Position numbers and translations under genes: made by a program | Notes under the pieces: generated by a model | What the model saw: only the letters and a program-made list of their open reading frames with translations | Told to the model about the DNA's origin: nothing | Databases searched by the model: none | NCBI RefSeq assembly: GCF_020382885.2 | Contig: NC_058497.1 | Span: 17,972,330-18,036,329 of the forward strand | Length of the DNA: 64,000 bases | From: Scatophagus argus | Taxonomy: Eukaryota > Chordata > Actinopteri > Scatophagidae | Direction: 5' to 3' | In this document: positions 33,555-44,686 of the stretch, in pieces | How positions within the stretch are numbered: the first letter of the stretch is position 1 | Layout: every line of letters starts with the position of its first letter

Positions 33555-36500
33555 ATGTGGGCATTTTTAGAATTCAACTTGCTCTTGCTTATGTGTTTCA
33601 TGTGGTTGCATCCCTCCTTTTCATATGCTGAGTCCTCCCCTCTTACATTCTCCTGCAAGTTACATCAACATTTTCATTCAAATGAGATGCACAAGCCTGG
33701 AGATTTGGTTCTAGGTGGGCTGTTCCTGATCCACTTCTTTACTGTTTTTCCTGACATGTCTTTTACATCAGAACCACAACAGCCCACCTGTCATGGGTGA
33801 GTCTGTCAGGACAGCAAAAAGCAGAAACTGAGGAAAATCAATCCATTTAGTCAGGTGTATTTGAAAGAATTAGATTGCGCATTAAATCTATTATATTTTA
33901 AATACACTGTTTATTTTTTAATGTTTATGAATTCAGCTGTCATACATTTTTTCAAAATCTTTAGTTGTGTCACATTTACATGTTGGCTGATTTAGTGTAT
34001 GTTGTATTTGTCACTAGTAACCAGTTGTATTCTTTCTGTTAGTTTTGATGTTGTAGGATTTAGACGGGCACAGACCATGGCCTTTGCTATTGATGAGATC
34101 AACAGAAACTCCAACCTGCTACCTAATGTGACTCTGGGATACAGTCTTTATGATAATTGTGCTAATCTAGAGATTGGATTTCGTGCAGCATTGTCCTTAG
34201 TCAGTGGTCGAGAGGAGCAGTTTTTGTTAGACGAGACTTGTGTTGGAACCCCTCCAGTAGTGGGGATTGTGGGTGATTCTACCTCTACAAATTCCATTGC
34301 CATCTCCAGTGTCTTAGGCTTGTACAGAGTGCCTATGGTAAGTTTTTCACATTACCTTTTCAGGATGGTTTTGCATCATTTTGATTTAAATTCAAATTTA
34401 ATATCAATTGTAAACTCTAAAACGTTGAAAGAGCTTGAAAGACTTCATATACAGTGTGTTTCTTTCACAGGTGAGTTATTTTGCCACATGTTCCTGTCTG
34501 AGTGACCGGCAAAAGTTTCCATCCTTCTTCAGGACAATACCAAGTGATGCTTTCCAGGTGACCAAATATCAGCAAAATGAAAATGCAAAAAGCAAAGCAT
34601 GTCAACTTCTGTAGCTCTGCTCATTAAAAGAAAGCTGAAAGGCAATCATTAAAAATCTACTCAAAGTCTATTTTTCAACCAGTTCAGCAGGCTTTCCATT
34701 GAAAGGATATTTCAGCCTGTACTCTAATCCTTTCACTCTGTATTCTCTCAGGTGCATGCTATGATTCAGATTCTAAAACACTTTGACTGGACTTGGGTTG
34801 GCCTGTTGATCAGTGATGATGACTATGGACTTCACGCTGCCCGATCCTTTCAATCTGACCTGGTTCAGTCTGGTCGAGGTTGTCTGGCCTATTTGGAGGT
34901 TTTACCTTGGGACAATGACCAAGATGAATTAAGAAGGATTGTGGATGTAATGAAGAAATCGACAGCACATGTGGTCATTTTGTTTGCACATGAAGGTCAC
35001 ATGAGTAACCTCATGGAAGAGGTTGGGCATTAAATACATTTTTTTATAACTGAATATAATGATAAAATATTTTTTTTGTTTATCACAGTAACAACTTAAA
35101 ATTACAATGGGATATTGTCCTGTTAAAATATATTTATTTGGTACTCTTAGCTGTTAGTTTTAGAATGACATGAGTTATTAAAACAAATTGCACAAATCTG
35201 TAATTATGATAAGTATGATGTTACTCATATCTTCTGGAAAACATGGGATTCCATCCATTAATGAATGAGAAGGAAAGATAACTCTGTAAACTGCACATAA
35301 TTCAGGGGACAAGACACAACTATACTGGCATGAGAGTGTGAATTTCTATATTTATTATAATGCACAGGTGGTGAGGCAGAATGTGACAGGCCTGCAGTGG
35401 ATTACCAGTGAAGCTTGGACAGCAGCTACTGCGCTCCACACTCCTCACCTCACGCCATACCTGGCTGGCACACTGGGTATCGCCATGCGTCGAGGACAAA
35501 TCCCAGGCCTTAGGGAATTCCTCTTACAAACACGTCCTGACCTACATCATAACAGCAGCAACTATGGAAACAGCATGGTGAGAGTTTAACTACAAAATCT
35601 GAACTAGACATTACATGACTAATGTAATTTTGTATAAAACAGTACTTTGAATATATTTCAGATCAACCAATTTTGGGAATACACATTTCAGTGTAGATTT
35701 GCACCACCTCCAGCAGACTGGGTAGATGCTGGGGGAGCATTATGCACTGGACAGGAAGATATGGAAAGTGTGGAGAATGACTTCTTGGATGTTTCAGACC
35801 TCAGGTCAGAGTACAATGTGTACAAGGCTGTGTATGCACTGGCATATGCTCTTGATGACATGCTGCACTGTGTGCCAGGCAGAGGGCCTTTCAGAGGACA
35901 CAGCTGTGGCAGTTTGAAAGGACTGGAGCCATGGCAGGTATGATACCACTATGCATCCCACCTTTTTATATTCCTAAATTCTGGTGGCAATTGTTTCATG
36001 CATTGTAGCATTTAGAGTGTAGGATTGGACTCTGACAGGGATGTTTCTAAACTGGAGCTGTGATCCACAATCCTTATTTCAGACATACAGCATAATGTGA
36101 CCTCTTTAATGTCTTTATAGTTCATAAGTGCAGGATGCATTCTGATGACTTAATGTTGTACTGCTGTGTTCATTGTAGTCATGCATACATTATACATTGT
36201 ATGTTGTATAATTCTCTTTGGTTTTTCTCTATCCATTATTCTGATTTTCACATAGCTGGTGTATTATTTGGATAAGGTCAACTTCACCACATCATTTGGT
36301 GATCAAGTGTCATTTGATGAGAATGGTGATGCCTTACCAATATATGATATCATGAACTGGCTGTGGCTCCCTGATGGAACAACTAAACTTCAGAATGTGG
36401 GTGAGGTTAAGAAGTCAGCCTTCAAAGGTGAAGAACTCAGAATTGATGCAGACAAAATCTTCTGGAACTTTGAATCAAAAAAGGTTACTTCTGATTTATT

Positions 36501-37711
36501 AGACACCCATATTGTATTTCAATGATAACTGATTATGACATTGAAAGATGTGTAGAACAATTTTCAATCAGTAGCATGTTGATTTCTTTTCCCAATAGCC
36601 ACCCCGGTCAGTGTGCAGTGAGAGCTGTCCTCCAGGTACCCGCATGGCCAGAAAGAAAGGGGAACCTGAGTGCTGCTTTGACTGCATCCCTTGTTCTGAG
36701 GGAAAGATCAGCAATGATACTGGTTGATATTGAGTTTTAAATATTGCAATTTGGAAATATAATAAAAACATGTATCTCAAGACTGTTCCTCTTTTCATAG
36801 ACTCATTGGAGTGCACCAGTTGTCCAGAGGACTTCTGGTCCAGCCTCCAGCGTGACCACTGTGTTCCCAAGGAAACAGAGTTCCTCTCCTACCATGAACC
36901 TCTGGGTATTGGCCTGACAGCTGCTGCCTTGCTGGGCACCTGTATGTGTGCTGTTGTCCTGGGCATCTTCATCTGTCATCGGAGAACACCGATAGTACGC
37001 GCCAACAACTCAGAACTGAGTTTTCAGCTATTGCTGTCACTTAAGTTATGTTTCCTGTGTTCACTGCTGTTTATCGGTCGTCCCACGCTGTGGACATGCC
37101 AGCTGAGACATGCAGCATTTGGGATCAGTTTTGTGCTTTGCATCTCATGTATCCTCGTAAAAACTGTGGTGGTCCTGGCTGTGTTCAAGGCCTCCAAGCC
37201 AGGAGGTGGAGCCAGTCTGAAGTGGTTTGGTGCTATGCAGCAGAGGGGGACAGTCATGGTTCTTACTTCTATTCAGGCAGCAATCTGCGTTGCTTGGATT
37301 ACATCTGCCTCCCCAGTTCCCCATGAAAACACTCAATACTACAATGGCAAAATAGTTTATGAGTGTGTTGTTGGGTCCACCATTGGTTTTGCAGTTTTGC
37401 TGGGTTATATTGGATCACTGGCTATCCTCAGTTTTCTGATTGCATTTATAGCAAGGAAACTTCCAGATAGTTTCAATGAGGCCAAACTCATCACTTTCAG
37501 CATGCTGATCTTCTGTGCTGTGTGGGTGGCCTTTGTCCCTGCTTATGTCAGCTCACCGGGCAAATATGCAGATGCAGTGGAGGTATTTGCCATCCTGGCC
37601 TCCAGTTTTGGTCTCTTGGTAGCACTGTTTGGACCCAAATGTTACATAATCCTGCTGAGACCAGAGAGGAACACAAAGAAAGCCATCATGGGTCGAGGCA
37701 ACGATACATAA
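33555..37711 (+). CDS. OlfC/V2R-type chemosensory receptor, copy 6
   Basis: Exons 33555-33796, 34043-34337, 34471-34557, 34752-35021, 35368-35577, 35662-35937, 36256-36483, 36599-36722 and 36801-37711; 880 residues. Exon 1 is the short form of copy 5; exon 5 is one codon longer than in any other copy ([11 protein letters not shown]) and reads MRRGQIPG. Exon 7 ([15 protein letters not shown]) matches copies 7-10, while intron 6 is only 318 bp and resembles copy 1. Exon 4 begins [13 protein letters not shown], where the others have FGW. In exon 8 the usual PVCCFDC is PECCFDC, a Val-to-Glu change next to a domain cysteine, and its donor is the weak GTTGAT. The frame is open throughout. Probably functional but the most divergent of the intact copies. 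Confidence 0.94.
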
Positions 37712-38637
37712 AAGCTGCACTTAATTTCACTGAACAGAATGAATAATTTCACTCGAAACAAAACAAAAATACAAGCACTTAATAGTGACAGCAATGTTAA
37801 CATGCTGAAAAAGCGGAGCCGATGCTGAACAAATGTATCTGAATATAAAATTTCTGTGTATATTAACCTCCATAAACAACTGTCTTAACACCAAATTAAA
37901 ATATATGTTACTTTCTCTGTAAAAGGATGATCTGGTTTCATTTGATATCATTATGAGCATTTATGTGAGATTTGTCTTAAATGATAGGGACTTTCTCAAC
38001 TGTTTTTATAATGCCCACCTTCAGTTTCCAATTATCAAATGTCACAACGTGTGACATCATGCCTCTATCTGTCCCTCCAGTCACATTGCCACTTGCTCAG
38101 GCCGCTTTACTGTCGCTCTCCATCTGTCTACTTCTTCCTCACATACATTTCACATCAATGTTGCTCACCTTATTCTTATCAACACACTGACCTCATATGA
38201 ACTACAAAATATTTCCTGTGTCAATGCTTTGTTTATGGGGAAGCCAAATAAAGTCATCCTGCATGGAAGAATATGTGTAAGCCACTAAAGTCTGATTTCT
38301 GCATTTATTGAGTTGCATTTCATATATTTGTCTCACATACAAATTTGAAGTGTACTCAGTACAAACGGGATCTTCTGAGACTCATATTTATCTGATAAAG
38401 TATCAAACTGCAGAGTAATTCTGAAGAAACCTCTGTGTTAAACCAAATGCAAGAAGATGTTTTGCAGGAAGATGAAAAGTACCACTCTATCTATAACTCA
38501 ACATATTTAGTACATCTGACCACTAGGACATTTGAAAAAAAAAAAAAAAAATAATAAAACAAAACAAAAAATAATTGGCACGAAAGACTGTCAAGAATAT
38601 AATTTACATTTTATGCATGCAGGGATTTTAGGCCCTT
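37712..38637. other. Spacer between copies 6 and 7
   Basis: 3' flank of copy 6 and upstream region of copy 7. Inverted repeat TGTCACAACGTGTGACA at 38040-38056; A-rich run at 38536-38575. No gene or recognisable transposon. Confidence 0.6.
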
Positions 38638-38684
38638 CCCCTAGTTGTGCTTATGCCCTGGTGGGTGGTGTTGAAGATTAAAAG
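38638..38684 (+). promoter_or_regulatory. Conserved promoter block of copy 7
   Basis: Same block, 77 bases before the ATG at 38762. The bases just before it read GGCCCTT instead of GGCCCTG. Confidence 0.7.
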
Positions 38685-38761
38685 CTGCAAGTCCAAAGAA
38701 AAGGGATGACATAACAATAAAACTGATCGGGATCAGAAAAGGGTCAAACAGGAGAAAAAGC

Positions 38762-41243
38762 ATGTGGGCTTTTTCACAGTTCAATCTCCTCTTGCTTGTG
38801 TGTTTCATGTGGTTGTATCCTTCATTTTCTTATGCTGAGTCCTCCACTCTTCCTTCCTCCTCCTGCCACTTACAACGACATTTTCATTTAAATGGGATGC
38901 ACAAGCCTGGAGATGTTGTTCTAGGTGGACTGTTCCCGTTCAATTTCTTTACTGTCTTTCCTGACTTGTCTTTTACATCAGAACCACAACAGCCCACCTG
39001 TCATGGGTGAGTACGTCAGTACGTCACTGGAGAAAACTGGTTCCCTTAATGGAATCTATTTTTTATGATCAAATATTGCTCTTTAAACATTTTGCTGATT
39101 TTGTAATAATTGTCACTATTCAAACTGTTCTAACTGTTGGAAAAATCTGCAGTGGTGTAATGTGTACATGCTGATAGAGTCAGTATATGCTGTATTTGTC
39201 ACTATTAACCACTGGCATTCTTTGTGTTAGTTTTGATGTTGTAGGACTTAGACGGGCACTGACCATGGCCTTTGCTATTGATGAGATCAACAGAAACTCC
39301 AACCTGCTACCTAATGTGACTCTGGGATACAGTCTTTATGATACCTGTGGCAATCTAGGGATTGGATTTCGTGCAGCATTGTCCTTAGTCAGTGGTCAAG
39401 AGGAGCAGTTTGTATTAGACGAGACCTGTGTTGGAACCCCTCCAGTAGTGGGGATTGTGGGTGATTCTTCTTCTACTCGTTCTATTGCCATCTCCAGTGT
39501 CTTAGGTTTGTACAGAGTGCCTATGGTAAGTTTTACACTTTACCTTTTCAGGATGGTTTTGCATCATTTTGAATTAGTGACAAATCTGATATCACATAAC
39601 CATGAAGGAATAATCCTTAAACAGTTGATGGAGCTTGAAAGACTTCATACACAGTGTGTTTCTTTCACAGGTGAGTTATTTTGCCACATGTTCCTGCCTG
39701 AGTGACCGACAAAAGTTTCCATCCTTCTTCAGGACAATACCAAGTGATGCTTTCCAGGTGAGGGAATATCAGCAAAATGAAAATGCAGCAAAATAAAAAA
39801 AAGCATGTTAAAGATGTGTAACACTAGTGACATTTTTTGTCACTGATGGGATTGTTTGGTGTCACAGCAAGCTGAAAAGTAATAATAAAGCTTGTTCAGC
39901 AGGTTTTCCATAGAAAGAATATTTCAGCCTGTACTCTAATCCTTTCACATTCTGTATTCTCTCAGGTGCGTGCTATGATTCAGATTCTAAACCACTTTGG
40001 CTGGACTTGGGTTGGCCTGTTGATCAGTGACGATGACTATGGACTTCACGCTGCCCGATCCTTCCAATCTGACCTGGTTCAGTCTGGTGCAGGGTGTCTG
40101 GCCTATTTGGAGGTTATGCCTTGGGACAATGACCAAGATGAAATCAGGAGGATTGTAGATGTGATGAAGAAATCGACAGCTCATGTGGTCATTGTGTTTG
40201 CACAGGAAACTCACACGATTAACCTCATGGAAGAGGTTGGGCATGAAACAAAACATATAAAGATTATAATGTAATATAGCTACAAAGTTCAATATTTTGT
40301 GTGTTACACTGAAAGATTAAACTTACCATAAGATATTGGCCTGTGAACAATATGTTATTTTAAATATGTCATACTTTCTGTTTGGTAAAAGGTTTGTCCA
40401 TTTGTGATGATACGTATAACTTTGTTCATAACTTGCATAACAGACAGGGCTTCCATCCATTAATGAATGAGGAGGCAAGATAACCTGTGCATAATTCCGA
40501 GGAATAGACTGTACTTTAGTGGCATGAAAGTGTGAATTTCTATATTTATTATAATGTACAGGTGGTGAGGCAGGATGTGACAGGCCTGCAGTGGATTACC
40601 AGTGAAGCTTGGACAGCAGCTACTGCGCTCCACACTCCCCACCTCACGCCATACCTGGCTGGCACACTGGGTATCGCCATCCGTCGAGGAGAAATCCCAG
40701 GCCTCAGGGAATTCCTCTTACAAACACATCCTGACCTACACAACAACAACAGCTATGGAAATAGCGTGGTGAGAGTTTAATCATTTAATCTGAACGAGAC
40801 ATTACAGGAATTGTGTAAATGTGTTAAAGAGATATTTTGAATACATTTCAGATCAACCAGTTTTGGGAACACATATTTCAGTGTAGATTTGCACCACCTC
40901 CAGCAGCCTGGGTAGATGCTGGAGGAGGATTATGCTCTGGACAGGAAGATCTACAAAGTGTGGAGACTGAGTTCATGGATGTTTCAGACCTCAGGTCAGA
41001 GTACAATGTGTACAAGGCTGTGTATGCACTGGCATATGCTCTTGATGACATGCTGCACTGTGTGCCAGGCAGAGGGCCTTTCAGAGGACACAGCTGTGGC
41101 AGTTTGAAAGAACTGGAGCCATGGCAGGTATGATACCACTGTGGACACCACCTGTTTATTTAGCTAAATTATGGTGCTGATTGTGTCGTGCATTATAGCA
41201 TTTCGAGTGTAGGATTACAGGAGGAGTACAGTCCTATCAGAGG

Positions 41244-41281
<38 letters not shown>

Positions 41282-42940
41282 TGCTGCAAACCGAGCTGTT
41301 ATCCACTAACCTTACATAAGACATCTAGCATAATGTGACCTCTTTATTGTATTTATGTGTTTGTAACTACAGTATGCATTCTTACTTAATACTACGTACT
41401 ACCGTGTTCATTGTACACATTGCCTGTTGCGATTGTATTCTGATTCAGTCTGTCTTTGGCTTTTCTCTATCGATTATTCTGATATTCACACAGCTGGTGT
41501 ATTATTTGGAAAAGGTCAACTTCACCACATCATTTGGTGATCAAGTGTCATTTGATGAGAATGGTGATGTCTTACCAATATATGATATCATGAACTGGCT
41601 GTGGCTCCCTGATGGAACAACTAAACTTCAGAATGTGGGTGAGGTTAAGAAGTCAGCCTTCAAAGGTGAAGAACTCAGAATTGATGCAGACAAAATCTTC
41701 TGGAACTTTGAATCCAAAAAGGTTACTTCTGATTTATTAGACATCTACTTTTTAGCACAAGGATAATTGATGATAGCAATGTAAATGCTGCAGTATAATA
41801 CAATATTGATTTTTTGCTCCCCAATAGCCACCCCGGTCAGTGTGCAGTGAGAGCTGTCCTCCAGGTACCCGCATGGCCAGAAAGAAAGGGGAACCTGTGT
41901 GCTGCTTTGACTGCATCCCTTGTTCTGAGGGAAAGATCAGCAATGAGACTGGTTAGTATACAGTTCTGAACATTGCAATTTGAAAATATAATAAAAACAT
42001 GTATCTCAAGACTGTTCCTCTTTTCACAGACTCATTGGAGTGCACCAGTTGTCCAGAGGACTTCTGGCCCAACCTCCAGCATGACCACTGTGTTCCCAAG
42101 AAAACAGAGTTCCTCTCCTACCATGAACCTCTGGGTATTGGCCTGACAGCTGCTGCCTTGCTGGGCACCTGTATCTGTGCTGTTGTCCTCGGCATCTTCA
42201 TCTGTCATCGGAGAACACCTATAGTACGCGCCAACAACTCAGAACTGAGTTTTCAGCTGTTGCTGTCACTTAAGTTATGTTTCCTGTGTTCACTGCTGTT
42301 TATTGGTCATCCCAGGCTGTGGACATGCCAGCTGAGACATGCAGCATTTGGGATCAGTTTTGTGCTTTCCATCTCATGTATCCTGGTAAAAACTGTGGTG
42401 GTTCTGGCTGTGTTCAAGGCCTCCAAGCCAGGAGGTGGAGCCAGTCTGAAGTGGTTTGGTGCTATGCAGCAGAGAGGGACAGTCATGGTTCTTACTTCTA
42501 TTCAGGCAGGAATCTGCATTGCCTGGATTGTATCTGCCTCCCCAGTTCCTCATAGAAACACTCAATATTACAATGATAAGATTGTTTATGAGTGTGTAGT
42601 TGGGTCTACAGTTGGTTTTGCAGTTTTGCTGGGATATATTGGCTTACTAGCTATCCTCAGTTTACTGATTGCATTTATAGCAAGGAATCTCCCAGATAGT
42701 TTCAATGAGGCCAAACTCATCACTTTCAGCATGCTGATCTTCTGTGCTGTGTGGGTGGCCTTTGTCCCTGCTTATGTCAGCTCACCGGGCAAATATGCAG
42801 ATGCAGTGGAGGTATTTGCCATCCTGGCCTCCAGTTTTGGCCTCCTGGTAGCACTGTTTGGAGCCAAATGTTACATAATCCTACTCAGACCAGAGAGGAA
42901 CACAAAGAAAGCTATCATGGGTCGAGGCATCGAAACATAA
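38762..42940 (+). CDS. OlfC/V2R-type chemosensory receptor, copy 7
   Basis: Exons 38762-39006, 39231-39525, 39671-39757, 39966-40235, 40562-40768, 40852-41127, 41494-41721, 41828-41951 and 42030-42940; 880 residues. It is the first member of the copy 7-10 subgroup, with [29 protein letters not shown] and [12 protein letters not shown]. Exon 2 has [10 protein letters not shown], against YDNCAN in the other copies. The exon 5 pocket segment is still the PHLTPYLAG form. The class C FxPKxY motif at the end of helix 7 reads FGAKCY (GCC at 42863-42865). Helix 3/loop variants include IGHPRLW. The frame is intact; whether FGAKCY supports normal surface expression or signalling is open. Confidence 0.95.
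41246..41278. repeat. GT microsatellite in intron 6 of copy 7
   Basis: Uninterrupted (GT)n dinucleotide run, present at the same place in copies 8, 9 and 10, so it was in their common ancestor. Confidence 0.9.
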
Positions 42941-44562
42941 AAACTGTCATTACATACACTGAGCACAACGAATCAATTCTCTCTGAACAAACTGAAAAAA
43001 ATGCAGGCTGTTGCCAATAGTAAGAGCAACGTTAACATGTTGAAAAAGTAGAACTGATGCCAGTCAAATGTACTTGAATATGATATGTCTGTGTATTTTG
43101 ACCAAATTAGACACCTAACTGAACACCTTCTTGAAATTTATTTCACTTTCTTTGAATGCATCTATTTGTGTCCTGTCTTGAGATGATGTGGATATGCTCA
43201 ACTGTTTTTATATTGCCCACCTCAGTTTCCAGTTATCAAATGTCACAACGTGTGACATCATGCCTCTATCTGTCCCTCCAGTCACATTGCCACTTCCTCA
43301 GGCCGCTTTACTGTCGCTCTCCATCTGTCTACTTGTTCCTCAAATACATTTCACATCAATGTTGCTCACCTTATTCTTATCAACACACTGACCTCATATG
43401 AACTACAAAATATTTCCTGTGTCAGTGCTTTGTATATGGGTAAGCCAAATAAAGTCATCCTGCATGGAAGAATATGTGTAAGCCTTCAGTGATATTATAT
43501 TAAAGTAAGTGAGAAAACTCCTTTAAAGGTTTCATGCAACACCATGTTGTACTTTGCTACTTGTCTCTCACTGTGGGTGTCAGCAGGTTGAATAACACTG
43601 TCATGAGAAAAATGACTGCGCTGAAAATGAGACAGACAGCACGTTACTGGGTAACCTGTGTTCGACAACTGACCGTATCAAACATATGAGAAGTTATTAT
43701 CTGCCAGAATGATACAACAGTCGTTCATCAAACTGGCACAGCACCATGATAAGTTGTGGGAAGATATATTATTTTACCACATACCGCCATCTAGTGGATG
43801 ACTGCTCCAGCCCACAATGTCGGACAAAGGCCACTCATGTCTCCATTGTAAAAGACAAAGGCACTCTGGCCTCTCTCATGAAATGCATTTTTTGTGAGGT
43901 GCTGCAGTTATGTGTAACTGGTAGGTGAGGCTGAGAAAACAACAAATTTCAGCTGCCTTGTGCACAGAGGCAATAAAGAGCTCTCAGATTCATTTTATTA
44001 ACCCTTTCATGTTCACTCCATGAAAAAAACAACAGAATTTTTTTTTGTTTGTTTTTGTGTTTTTCATGTTATGGGGAACTAATTAGGAGAACCAACTCTA
44101 CCAAATGGTTGAGTAGACAGTCAAATGGTTAAAATTTATTAACTATTGATGGTGAAATGCACACACTACAGTCTGATTTCTGAATGTATTAGTTTGCATT
44201 TCATATATTTGTCTCACATACAAATTTGAAGTGTACTCAGTACAGACGGGATCTTCTGAGACTCATATTTATCTGATAAAGTATCAAACTGCAGAGTAAT
44301 TCTGAAGAAACCTCTGTGTTAAACTAAATGCAAGAAGATGTTTTGCAGGAAGATGAAAAGTACCACTCTATCTATAACTCAACATATTTAATACATCTGA
44401 CCACTAGGACATTTAAAAAAAAAAATCAATGAAACAAAGCAAAAAATAACACGAAAGACTGTCAAGACTATAATTCACATTTTAGTAGACCTCAATCATT
44501 ACCGCCATACACAACTTAAATTTGGGATCAGGAATGTGGCCATGCAGGGATTTTAGGCCCTG
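42941..44562. other. Spacer between copies 7 and 8
   Basis: 3' flank of copy 7 with the inverted repeat TGTCACAACGTGTGACA at 43241-43257, then an upstream region nearly identical to that of copy 9. It holds the empty sites for two later insertions: the retroposon tail (near 43090) and the LINE (near 43843). No gene seen. Confidence 0.6.
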
Positions 44563-44609
44563 CCCCTAGTTGTGCTTATGCCCTGGTGGGTGGTGTTGAA
44601 GATTAAAAG
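44563..44609 (+). promoter_or_regulatory. Conserved promoter block of copy 8
   Basis: Same block, 77 bases before the ATG at 44687, still intact although the gene carries a stop codon. Confidence 0.7.
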
Positions 44610-44686
44610 CTGCAAGTCCAAAGAAAAGGGATGACATAACAATAAAACTGATCGGGCTCAGAAAAGGGTCAAACAGGAGAAAAAGC

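Noticed and set aside
41246-41278. GT tracts as a CRISPR-like or functional repeat array
   Set aside because: They are plain dinucleotide microsatellites in an intron of a vertebrate gene.
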